This document shows positions 17,317 through 24,513 of a DNA stretch of 64,000 bases, in pieces. The stretch is from Flavobacterium stagni (GTDB taxonomy: Bacteria; Bacteroidota; Bacteroidia; Flavobacteriales; Flavobacteriaceae). Under the pieces are notes generated by a model. It ran no database searches and had not been told where the DNA came from. It worked only from the letters and a program-made list of their open reading frames with translations. Numbering within the stretch: the stretch's first letter is position 1; each line of letters begins with the position of its first letter. A program made the position numbers and the translations under genes. The DNA is taken from NCBI RefSeq assembly GCF_004122105.1, contig NZ_SBKN01000002.1, positions 1 to 64,000 on the forward strand, given 5' to 3'.

Positions 17317-17469
17317 TTATATTTTTTTACCGTTGATGATTTTAACAATAATTACCATTACCGCCAAGACCAAAACAAAGTGAATGGTGCTATCTATGTC
17401 CAAGACCAAGTAACCTATGGCCCACATGAGAATTAAAAACAAGGCAATAATGTATAATAAGTTATTCAT
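17317..17469 (-). CDS. Lmo0937 family small membrane protein
   Basis: A 50-residue protein translated from ATG at 17469, beginning MNNLLYIIALFLILMWAIGY and ending at the TAA at 17317. Two hydrophobic helices (about 3-22 and 29-45) with WAIGY in the first are typical of the Lmo0937 family, small stress-related membrane proteins. An in-frame ATG at 17478 would add three residues. It starts 14 bases after the stop of the upstream OMP gene and ends 18 bases before the YtxH gene, so it is the middle gene of a three-gene operon. Its size makes it easy to miss. Confidence 0.8.
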   Translation of the reverse strand: MNNLLYIIALFLILMWAIGYLVLDIDSTIHFVLVLAVMVIIVKIINGKKI

Positions 17470-17482
17470 GACGGTCATATAC

Positions 17483-18127
17483 TTAAAATTTTAATGTCAT
17501 ATACAAATTGAAATTACTGTTTTTACCATCGGGAAAGGTGTACGTCACTCCACCCAATGTTTGTTCTTTTCCAATGGTACGCAATCCATAATTATAGCGA
17601 GCACCCACGCCCAATGGTCCGAAATCTAATCCCACACCACCTGATAAACCATAATCCAATCGATTAAAGTCATCTTCATTGTAGGTTTGTTCAAAATTTA
17701 TATTACCATTTGGATCTTCATTGGTAATACGCGCATCAACCAAATAGGCAAAATAAGGTCCGAAATGTACATTTAAAATCGGTAATATATTGGCTTTAAT
17801 CAACACAGGAACTTCCAAATAACTCAAGCCAAATTTTGTTTTTCCTTGTGCGAATACATTGTTGTATTGCAATTCGGCTCCTTTCATGGTGAAGTTGAAT
17901 TCGGGTTGAAATGCTACATTATTTGAAATGGGCGCTTCAATAAAAATACCAGCGGTAAGTCCCGTAAGCATATTTTTATCATCGACATCCTTCGTGTACA
18001 AATTGGAGAAACTTAATCCGCCGCGTACACCAATTTTTGTTTCGGCCTTAGAAGTAGTTTCCTGAGCGTTGGCTTGAAAACTAAACGCTATCATGACAAT
18101 AGCTGTGGTAAACATTATTTTTTTCAT
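17483..18127 (-). CDS. Outer-membrane beta-barrel protein (PorT-like domain)
   Basis: A 214-residue protein with a signal peptide ending near residue 21 (FQANAQE) followed by alternating beta strands starting at KIGVRGGLSFSNLY and ending in the barrel-closing aromatic NLYMTLKF. This is the common eight-strand OMP_b-brl_2 / PorT-type fold of Bacteroidota. No specific role can be assigned. It leads an operon with Lmo0937-type and YtxH genes. The promoter lacks a -33 box but carries a 21-bp-spaced direct repeat (18153-18216) shared with two other nearby sites. Confidence 0.85.
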   Translation of the reverse strand: MKKIMFTTAIVMIAFSFQANAQETTSKAETKIGVRGGLSFSNLYTKDVDDKNMLTGLTAGIFIEAPISNNVAFQPEFNFTMKGAELQYNNVFAQGKTKFGLSYLEVPVLIKANILPILNVHFGPYFAYLVDARITNEDPNGNINFEQTYNEDDFNRLDYGLSGGVGLDFGPLGVGARYNYGLRTIGKEQTLGGVTYTFPDGKNSNFNLYMTLKF

Positions 18128-18152
18128 AGCAAAGTGTGTTAAGTTTATAGTA

Positions 18153-18216
18153 CAAAGTTGGGAAAGGGTGGGGTAAAAAGGGTTACAGGATTTTCAGAAC
18201 CTGTTACAAAATTTTA
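18153..18216 (-). promoter_or_regulatory. Direct-repeat operator and promoter, site A
   Basis: Reading the plus strand, CAAAGTTG (18153, the complement of a -7-like CAACTTTG) is followed 29 bases later by GTTACAGGATTTT (18182) and exactly 21 bases after that by GTTACAAAATTTT (18203). The expected transcription start is about 20 bases before the OMP ATG. There is no TTTG at the -33 position; the proximal half-site covers that place, as expected for an activator-dependent promoter. Confidence 0.65.
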
Positions 18217-18219
18217 GGA

Positions 18220-18633
18220 TTATTCGGTTTTGTAGGGAAACCGTCCTTTGGCAACATAGGGGAATTGCTTTTGGTGTTGGCGAATCATTTCCTCAGGATG
18301 TTCATCACAATACGTTTCTACACGAACCTTAGCCATTTTATACATGGAATATCCACCAATAAACTCGGGTAATTCTTTACAGCGCATCCATTGTTTGTTC
18401 CAATAAAAAATGTATTCTTCATCAACCGTATCAAAATAAGCACTCATGTTGGGGTAATAGTAATACCGAAATCCCATTTCGTTTACTTTCTTTTCAGGTG
18501 TTGAAGTGGTGGTTTCAACCGCAGTTGCGGAGGTATTCAATGAAACAGTAGACGTAAGTCCTGCTTCCAAATCTTGTGCTTGGGCAAAAAATAAACTTCC
18601 CAAAAGACATCCGAAGGTGATTAACTTTTTCAT
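18220..18633 (-). CDS. Small exported protein of unknown function
   Basis: A 137-residue protein with a signal peptide ending near residue 19 (FFAQAQD), a Thr/Ser-rich linker (about 25-48), and a conserved-looking C-terminal part starting at MGFRYYYYPNMSAYFDT and continuing with WNKQWMRCKELPEF. Tyr-rich YYYYPN domains of this kind recur in small exported proteins of Flavobacteriia, but I know of no function. It sits alone under the site B promoter and probably shares regulation with the OMP operon next to it. Confidence 0.7.
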   Translation of the reverse strand: MKKLITFGCLLGSLFFAQAQDLEAGLTSTVSLNTSATAVETTTSTPEKKVNEMGFRYYYYPNMSAYFDTVDEEYIFYWNKQWMRCKELPEFIGGYSMYKMAKVRVETYCDEHPEEMIRQHQKQFPYVAKGRFPYKTE

Positions 18634-18662
18634 AGCAATTTTGATTAGTGTTAATTACCTTA

Positions 18663-18726
18663 CAAAGGTCGGATAGGCGAGCGCCAAGGTTGTTACAGCT
18701 ATTTTGGAAACTGTTATAGAATTTTC
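18663..18726 (-). promoter_or_regulatory. Direct-repeat operator and promoter, site B
   Basis: CAAAGGTC (18663) is followed 29 bases later by GTTACAGCTATTTT (18692) and 21 bases after that by GTTATAGAATTTT (18713). These are the same distances as in sites A and C. The start of transcription would be about 24 bases before the ATG at 18633. Confidence 0.65.
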
Positions 18727-18735
18727 ATGTAGCCA

Positions 18736-20514
18736 TTATACAGGCAGTAAAATTTCGATTTCGACTCCTTCATTCAATATCCCGTGTGCTTGGATAGAGC
18801 CTTTGTGATTTTCAACTATTTTTTTACAAATGGCCAAACCAATTCCGGTACCACTGTATTCTTCTCTACTATGTAATCGGTTGAAGAGTTCGAAGACTTT
18901 AGTATTGAATTCGGGTTCGAACCCAATTCCGTTGTCCTTAAAAACCAAACGATGAAACGTTTCTGTGGTGTTTTTAACGGGATTGAGTTTTTTTACAATT
19001 TCAGAAGTAATAGTAATTACAGGCGGCGTATCCGTTTTGGCATATTTCAACGAATTCCCAATGATATTGATAAACAATTGTTGGATTTGAAACGGAATTA
19101 CAGAAAGCTTCGGAAGTGGCGTGATATCTAGTGTCGCCTGTTTTTCTTCAACAGCTTGGTTGAGTTCGGATAATGCATTTTCCATAAGAACATTGAGGTC
19201 GGTCAACTCAAATACCTGTTCCGATTTATTAGCTCTAGAAAATTGGAGTAAGTCGTCAATTAAAGCCCGCATGCGACCCGCTGCCACTTTTATTCGATCC
19301 AAATATTGCAATCCGTTTTCGGATAATTCATCTTTTTCTTTGTCTTCCAAACGCGAGATGAACGTTTGGATTTTGCGTAAAGGTTCTTGCAAATCATGGC
19401 TGGCCACATAGTTAAAAGCAGAAAGTTCCCGGTTACTATTTTCCAATTCACGATTTTGCTGTTCGAGTTCGTCGTTTTTCAAATGGTCTTGGGTGACGTC
19501 AATTGTCGAACCCACAATCAACCGACTACCGGTTTCAGTTGTAATCATTTTTCCTGCGGAACGAACATGCTTGACTGTTCGATCCGGTGTAACAATGCGG
19601 TAGGTAATGTCGGGAATGGAGGTTTTGTTTTGGTATTCAGCCACCACTTCTTTTACCCGTTCTTTGTCATCGGGATGAATATAATGCAATAAATTTTCAA
19701 AATTGGGTTTGACAAAATTAGGGTCAACCCCCAAAATGGTATAGAGATTGGCCGAAAAATACCATTCATTTTTATCCAAATTGCAACTCCAATTTCCATA
19801 ATTCCCAATAAATTCGCCCAAACGATTGGATTCGTTGGAAAGCAATAATTGTTCGTGCGTGGATTTTAGGGATTGGTAACTTTTGATAAATCCGATAAAC
19901 GATAATACAATTAAGGTGAGGGTGACTAAAAGAGTTAGGTAAATAAAAAGTGGGGTGTAGCTTTGAATTTCTTGATCGGCCTCATGGCGTTTTTTCAATA
20001 ATTGATCTTCTAAGGCAATCATTTGGTCCACATGAATTTGAATGGAATCCATGATTAGTTTTCCTTGTAATAAGTTGTTTCGAAGTAATTCCCTGTCTTT
20101 TTTGAATTTCTCAACATCAATAATCGCTTTGTTGACAATGGCAAATTTTGAAGTACAGAGGTGTCGAATTTTAACGATGTGGTCTGTTTGAATTTTATTA
20201 TCAACTACTAAATCATTAATTGAATTGATCGATTTTACGATGCCCAATTTGGATTTATTTAATTTCTCTACCAAATTGTTATCACCTGTCAAGAGGAAAT
20301 TCCGACGCTCAATCTCCAAATCTTTGACACTAGTAAATAGTTTTTCAATTTCAAGAGTAACTTCATAGGAATGCAAAACAGCCTCACGGGTTTTATTGAG
20401 CGAACTGATGTGTTTAAACGTGATGCCAGAGATAAAAAACATCATGGCTACAGACACCACAAAAGTGATGACCAGAAAGAGAGGCGAATTATAAAATCGT
20501 TTTTTGAAAATCAT
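18736..20514 (-). CDS. Membrane sensor histidine kinase with PAS domain
   Basis: A 592-residue kinase. Order: TM1 at about 12-32, an extracytoplasmic helical sensor at 33-186 (CHASE3-like, with LEIERRNFLLTGD), TM2 at about 188-210, a PAS domain at about 232-345 (WSCNLDKNEWYFSANLY, HPDDKERV), a coiled-coil, HisKA with the phospho-acceptor His in FNYVASHDLQEPLRK near 378, and HATPase with NIIGNSLKYA, DNGIGFEPEF and GTGIGLAICKKIVE. The architecture resembles the bacteriophytochrome-like Rcp kinases, which pair with single-domain regulators. It is the third gene of an operon with an AraC-type regulator and a CheY-like protein, with gaps of five and seven bases. Confidence 0.92.
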   Translation of the reverse strand: MIFKKRFYNSPLFLVITFVVSVAMMFFISGITFKHISSLNKTREAVLHSYEVTLEIEKLFTSVKDLEIERRNFLLTGDNNLVEKLNKSKLGIVKSINSINDLVVDNKIQTDHIVKIRHLCTSKFAIVNKAIIDVEKFKKDRELLRNNLLQGKLIMDSIQIHVDQMIALEDQLLKKRHEADQEIQSYTPLFIYLTLLVTLTLIVLSFIGFIKSYQSLKSTHEQLLLSNESNRLGEFIGNYGNWSCNLDKNEWYFSANLYTILGVDPNFVKPNFENLLHYIHPDDKERVKEVVAEYQNKTSIPDITYRIVTPDRTVKHVRSAGKMITTETGSRLIVGSTIDVTQDHLKNDELEQQNRELENSNRELSAFNYVASHDLQEPLRKIQTFISRLEDKEKDELSENGLQYLDRIKVAAGRMRALIDDLLQFSRANKSEQVFELTDLNVLMENALSELNQAVEEKQATLDITPLPKLSVIPFQIQQLFINIIGNSLKYAKTDTPPVITITSEIVKKLNPVKNTTETFHRLVFKDNGIGFEPEFNTKVFELFNRLHSREEYSGTGIGLAICKKIVENHKGSIQAHGILNEGVEIEILLPV

Positions 20515-20521
20515 AGCAAAA

Positions 20522-20971
20522 TTACATGCGCAATAAGAAATTATCTTTATTCAATCCCGAAGTATGGTATTGCCAATTCAAGGTAACTACATCCGAAAGT
20601 ACCTTTTTCAATGCATTGAAATCACTCGGTTTTTTGATGTAAATATTGGCTCCCAAAACAAATGTTTCCTCAATATGCTCCTCCGATGAAGATGTCGAAT
20701 AGATGGCAATGGCCATGCTATCAAATCGGGGGTTGGCTTTGATTTCTTGCAAACATTCCATGCCGTTTTTCCGGGGCATGTTTAAATCCAAAAACAAAAC
20801 TTGAGGTAAAATGGCATCCTCTTGATTTAGATAGAGCATTAATTCATGGCCATCTTTAAAGGTGTCCACTTTGGTTTTCATCTTGAGTTCGCTAAAGGCG
20901 TCTGTGAAAAACAAACGATCATCTTCATCATCGTCTGCTAAGGCTATATGGATGTATTCTTTTTGTAGCAT
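20522..20971 (-). CDS. Single-domain response regulator (Rcp1/CheY-like)
   Basis: A 149-residue receiver domain with no output domain. The acidic pocket is DDDEDD at 14-19, the phospho-acceptor Asp lies in LFLDLNMPRKNG near residue 62, the conserved Thr/Ser is in IYSTSSSEEH, and the Lys is in YIKKPSDF. This is the Rcp1 group that relays phosphate without binding DNA. It lies seven bases before the kinase gene and five bases after the AraC-type gene, so the DNA-binding output of this system is probably the AraC protein or another partner. Confidence 0.92.
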   Translation of the reverse strand: MLQKEYIHIALADDDEDDRLFFTDAFSELKMKTKVDTFKDGHELMLYLNQEDAILPQVLFLDLNMPRKNGMECLQEIKANPRFDSMAIAIYSTSSSEEHIEETFVLGANIYIKKPSDFNALKKVLSDVVTLNWQYHTSGLNKDNFLLRM

Positions 20972-20976
20972 AGGGT

Positions 20977-21534
20977 TTATTTTTGGTTGGAAAGGTCGCG
21001 TCGTTTAGCAATGATTCGCTGAAATTGCGAAGGGGTTATACCCGTCGTGTTTTTAAATTGTGTACTTAAATGCGCTACACTCGAATAGTTGAGTTGGAAG
21101 GCGATTTCGGTCAAACTCATTTTGGCATTAACAATCAATTGTTTCGCCAATTCAATTTTTTGAATAATAATATAATTTTCAATAGAAGTATAGGTGACTT
21201 CAGAAAATACATTCGACAAATAGCCATAACTGTGATTCAGTTTTTCTGCTAAATATACTGATGCTTTTACTGTGGGTGCTTCTTCACCGAAAACCATTTC
21301 TGTAATGGTATCTTTGATTTTTTGGACCAAAGCCGTTTTTTGGTTTTCAATTACTTCAATGCCGTAGCCTTGAAGTGCCGCAGTTAACTCTTCCATTTCC
21401 TGGGGTTGTAATGGCTCCAGAAATTCCACTTCCCCAAAGGCGGGAATACGAAATTTATGATTGAAATGCTGCAATTGTTCCTCGAGGACTTTACGACAAA
21501 TGGTGGTAAAATCAAATTTTACATAGAGTTTCAT
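20977..21534 (-). CDS. AraC family transcriptional regulator
   Basis: A 185-residue regulator. The C-terminal half (about 85-180) is the two-helix-turn-helix AraC domain: SVYLAEKLNHSYGYLSNVFS for the first and MSLTEIAFQLNYSSVAHLST plus FKNTTGITPSQFQ for the second. The N-terminal 80 residues do not match the usual cupin sensor and may be a protein-interaction domain. AraC proteins bind direct repeats about 21 bp apart next to or over the -35 element, which is exactly the layout of sites A, B and C in this region. A TATCTTTA box at 21549-21556 may serve as its own promoter. Confidence 0.88.
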   Translation of the reverse strand: MKLYVKFDFTTICRKVLEEQLQHFNHKFRIPAFGEVEFLEPLQPQEMEELTAALQGYGIEVIENQKTALVQKIKDTITEMVFGEEAPTVKASVYLAEKLNHSYGYLSNVFSEVTYTSIENYIIIQKIELAKQLIVNAKMSLTEIAFQLNYSSVAHLSTQFKNTTGITPSQFQRIIAKRRDLSNQK

Positions 21535-21575
21535 AGCACTAATTTAGGTAAAGATACAAATTTAAAAAAGGGTTC

Positions 21576-21667
21576 TAAAAAAGAAGCCGGGTAAGAACGA
21601 TTTCAATACCCGGCTACCAACCATTATCAACCAAATTTTTTATCTATGTGAAAACTGTTTGTTTCTA
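21576..21667 (-). ncRNA. Candidate small RNA or leader under site C
   Basis: Site C points leftward with a predicted start near 21667. About 50 bases later comes a strong hairpin (arms AGCCGGGTA 21585-21593 and TACCCGGCT 21607-21615) with a T-run, TTCTTTTTTAG, directly after it. Transcription would therefore end near 21576 as a roughly 90-nt RNA, short of the AraC ATG at 21534. The same hairpin may also end the OMP transcript from 21743, or act as an attenuator of the AraC operon. No convincing peptide is encoded. Confidence 0.4.
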
Positions 21668-21672
21668 CATTA

Positions 21673-21736
21673 CAAAGTTGCGAATATAATAACAGCCTAC
21701 TGTTATATGATTTCTACGAAATGTTACACGATTTAC
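21673..21736 (-). promoter_or_regulatory. Direct-repeat operator and promoter, site C
   Basis: CAAAGTTG (21673) is followed 29 bases later by GTTATATGATTT (21702) and 21 bases after that by GTTACACGATTT (21723). The geometry is identical to sites A and B. It ends just before the stop codon of the neighbouring OMP gene. Confidence 0.62.
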
Positions 21737-21742
21737 ATTTCA

Positions 21743-22312
21743 TCAATCCACGCTTTTACCAAGTGGCAAATTATAGGATAAACCTAGGCCAAGTATTCCA
21801 GTTTCAAATTTTTGATTTCCAATTTCTCCAGCACTTCCTGTAAACACTTTCGCATATTGTAAAGCAAAATTCCAGTGGATATTATGGTATCCAATTTCAG
21901 GTTTAATATACAGTCCACCGTCAGGTAACGCTACATTCGAATTTTCAGCTACATTACCATCACCGGTGATGAATCCATAACCTAAGTCAGTTCCAATATA
22001 AAACCCTTGTTGTTTTGGGTAATAGCGAAATTGGCCTGCAAGCGGAATCACTCCAAAATCTTTATTTTGAACCCCCTTGTTATTTTGCCCGTAATACTGA
22101 TTGTAACCTGTAGTAAAACCAATTCCAATTCCAGGTTTTATTAACCGCTGATAACCAATATCAAATCCAATTTCTGATGAAACATTTTCAGAAGGAACAG
22201 CTACCCCTCCGTTAATACCTATTTTAAACATGTTGTTGTATTTAGGATTTTGCGCGGTTGCAACGGTTGAAATACTCATTCCAAAAACCATTGCGATGAT
22301 TAACTTTTTCAT
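21743..22312 (-). CDS. Outer-membrane beta-barrel protein
   Basis: A 189-residue protein with a signal peptide ending near residue 21 (TVATAQN) and a small beta-barrel: strands such as FKIGINGGVAVPSE, IGIGFTTGYNQYYG and the final ILGLGLSYNLPLG. It resembles the porin-family eight-strand barrels. No specific function can be read. It does not carry the 21-bp repeat module in its upstream region, so it may be regulated differently from the OMP at 17483. Confidence 0.82.
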   Translation of the reverse strand: MKKLIIAMVFGMSISTVATAQNPKYNNMFKIGINGGVAVPSENVSSEIGFDIGYQRLIKPGIGIGFTTGYNQYYGQNNKGVQNKDFGVIPLAGQFRYYPKQQGFYIGTDLGYGFITGDGNVAENSNVALPDGGLYIKPEIGYHNIHWNFALQYAKVFTGSAGEIGNQKFETGILGLGLSYNLPLGKSVD

Positions 22313-22641
22313 GACTTTTCTTTTTTTAGTTATAATTAGGTGCTTCTGTTCGGACTTTGTTCAACGATTTTGAGTAATGAGTAACCATCGAACTTCTAAA
22401 ACAAACGCTAGGATAAAGCATTCCAGATAATTACTGTGTGTAGCGTTTTGAGTAATTTTGTTAAAAAATGTATTCACGACAATAAGCCTTGCCGCTTTCC
22501 ATTGATGCTGAATTGCGGTTGCGATGTTCATAAACTATTTTTTTTAAAGTTATTATTCAAAGTTAGCACTCAGATTCAACAACTGTTTTACACTATTTCC
22601 CCTCTTTTTTACACCATTATCAGTTACAAGTTCATGAAATG
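22313..22641. other. Intergenic region without a supported gene
   Basis: About 330 bases lie between the divergent OMP and pyrF genes. I see no RNA gene, no repeat and no terminator. Short open frames of 55-72 codons on both strands lack any recognisable domain. A CAAAGTTA box at 22558-22565 fits a leftward -7 element (TAACTTTG), but it lies about 245 bases from the OMP start and lacks a -33 partner. Confidence 0.5.
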
Positions 22642-22672
22642 TTTGCGAGTTTAAAGGGAAGAAGTACCTTTG
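22642..22672 (+). promoter_or_regulatory. Promoter of pyrF
   Basis: TTTG (22642-22645), a 19-base spacer, and TACCTTTG (22665-22672) match the Bacteroidota consensus exactly. The ATG is 18 bases downstream. Confidence 0.85.
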
Positions 22673-22690
22673 TAATTCCAACACAACTTC

Positions 22691-23503
22691 ATGACCACAA
22701 CACAATTAATTCAGCAAATTCAAACCAAAAAATCGTTCTTATGCATTGGTTTGGATGTCGATTTGGAAAAAATTCCGCCCCATTTATTAGCTTCCGAAGA
22801 TCCTATTTTCGAATTTAATAAAGCGATTATTGATGCCACACACGATTTATGTGTGTCGTATAAACCCAATACGGCCTTTTATGAAGCCTATGGGGTAAAA
22901 GGTTGGATGGCCCTTCAAAGAACTATCGACTATTTGAATCAAAACTATCCTGAACAATTTACCATTGCCGATGCCAAACGCGGGGATATCGGAAATACTT
23001 CGGGACGCTATGCCAAAGCTTTTTTTGAAGATATGGCTTTTGATTCGGTGACCGTTGCGCCCTATATGGGAAAAGATTCGGTAGAGCCGTTTTTGGAGTT
23101 CGAAGGAAAGCATACCATTTTATTGGCACTAACTTCCAATGAAGGGGCTTTTGATTTCCAAACACTGACTTGCGACAATCAAGAATTATATAAAAAGGTA
23201 ATCGCAACTTCGAAAGGTTGGAAAAACAGCCAACAACTGATGTATGTGGTTGGTGCTACCAAAGCTGAGTATCTAGCAGAAATTCGCCAAATAATTCCCG
23301 ATTCATTTTTGTTAGTGCCCGGTGTGGGCGCGCAAGGCGGAAGCTTGGAAGAAGTTTGGCACTACGGTAAAAATGATTCAGTTGGTTTATTAGTGAATTC
23401 ATCACGCGGTATTATATATGCCGCATCGGGATTGGATTTTGCCGAAAAGGCGCGGGAAGAGGCACTCAAATTACAACAAGAAATGGCAAAATTATTAGCA
23501 TAA
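22691..23503 (+). CDS. pyrF: Orotidine 5'-phosphate decarboxylase
   Basis: A 270-residue enzyme for the last step of UMP synthesis (OMP to UMP plus CO2). It is the longer class II form found in actinobacteria and Bacteroidota: [14 protein letters not shown] at the start, [11 protein letters not shown], the catalytic [10 protein letters not shown] near 96-105, VAPYMGKDS, and the phosphate-binding [11 protein letters not shown] near 206-216. It stands alone between a good promoter and a terminator. Confidence 0.95.
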   Translation: MTTTQLIQQIQTKKSFLCIGLDVDLEKIPPHLLASEDPIFEFNKAIIDATHDLCVSYKPNTAFYEAYGVKGWMALQRTIDYLNQNYPEQFTIADAKRGDIGNTSGRYAKAFFEDMAFDSVTVAPYMGKDSVEPFLEFEGKHTILLALTSNEGAFDFQTLTCDNQELYKKVIATSKGWKNSQQLMYVVGATKAEYLAEIRQIIPDSFLLVPGVGAQGGSLEEVWHYGKNDSVGLLVNSSRGIIYAASGLDFAEKAREEALKLQQEMAKLLA

Positions 23504-23540
23504 AAAAAGGCCGGTGATCATAAAGACTACCGGCTTTTTT
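23504..23540 (+). terminator. Terminator of pyrF
   Basis: A hairpin with core arms GCCGGT / ACCGGC is followed by eight T. Confidence 0.87.
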
Positions 23541-23676
23541 TTCTAACTAACCTAAACCAAACAAAATAATAAATCATTATTTCGATACAAATATCCGACA
23601 TAAATCGGTAGGTCTTTGTTAATAGATTGTTATTTCTATGTTATTGATTTTTAAAAATTTAAATCAATTTTAACAG

Positions 23677-24387
23677 TTAGCGACGATCTTGCAATGCAAA
23701 CACTTGTTGGAGTAGGGTTGAGGTGCGCGAACCCAAATTGGTGCGAATGTTTTTTTCTTCCACAGCAATCATTTTGAATACACCGTCCATGGCTTTGTTG
23801 GTGGTGTAATCGGTTAAATCAGGATTCACCTTTTTGACCAAAGGCAAGCTGTTGTATTTGGTAATGATTTGGGTCCAAATTTTATCCGCACCAACTTTTG
23901 CAAACGAAGTTTTAATTACGGGATTGAATTTGGCATACAAAGCCGTTGAAGTTGAGGATTGCAAATAGGTGGTTGCCGCACTTTCGTTGCCCATTAAAAT
24001 GTTTTTAGCATCGGTAATGGTCATTTTTTTTACCGCATCCACAAATATTGGGGTCGCTTCTTTAACCGCATCTTCAGCCGCACGATTCAACATTTTAATC
24101 CCATCATCAGCGAGACTGGAGAGTCCGACCTTACGCAGCGTTTGGTCCACTTTCTGCAATTCTTCGGGCATTAGAATTTTAACCATCTCATTTTTATAGA
24201 ACCCGTCCAAAGCAGTTAATTTCACTACTTGTTTGGAAATTCCATTATTTAAAGCTTCTTTCAAACCGCCGGCAATATCCAACTGATTTTGATTGGCGAC
24301 TTGGGGTAAACTGTTGGCTATTTGTTGCATTTCGGCACAGGAACTTAAGGTGTAAACAGCCGTTGCGAGTAAGAGTATACGTTTCAT
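23677..24387 (-). CDS. DUF4197 lipoprotein
   Basis: A 236-residue lipoprotein with lipobox LSSC at Cys17, followed by the DUF4197 domain across nearly the whole mature protein: GLKEALNNGISKQV near 41-54, MLNRAAEDAVKEATPIFVDA near 100-119, ITDAKNILMGNESAATTYL near 124-142, and DYTTNKAMDGVF near 199-210. It is helical and predicted periplasmic; the function is unknown. A TATTTTTG -7 box lies upstream at 24411-24418 on the same strand. It is divergent from icmF. Confidence 0.88.
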   Translation of the reverse strand: MKRILLLATAVYTLSSCAEMQQIANSLPQVANQNQLDIAGGLKEALNNGISKQVVKLTALDGFYKNEMVKILMPEELQKVDQTLRKVGLSSLADDGIKMLNRAAEDAVKEATPIFVDAVKKMTITDAKNILMGNESAATTYLQSSTSTALYAKFNPVIKTSFAKVGADKIWTQIITKYNSLPLVKKVNPDLTDYTTNKAMDGVFKMIAVEEKNIRTNLGSRTSTLLQQVFALQDRR

Positions 24388-24513
24388 GGTTTTCTTTTTG
24401 TGAATAACTTCAAAAATAATGCCTTAAATGTTAATATTAATTCAATTAACACCATGCGGTAAAAATTTATAATATTCGTAAATTGCGCACTCAAAATCCT
24501 TTTAATTTTAAAA

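Noticed and set aside
21743..22312. Membership of the second OMP gene in the direct-repeat regulon
   Set aside because: Its own upstream region contains no GTTAYA pair with 21-bp spacing; site C points away from it.
22436..22654. 72-codon rightward frame before pyrF, and a 55-codon leftward frame in the same gap
   Set aside because: No domain, no promoter in place for them, and the first runs into the pyrF promoter; the sequences look random.
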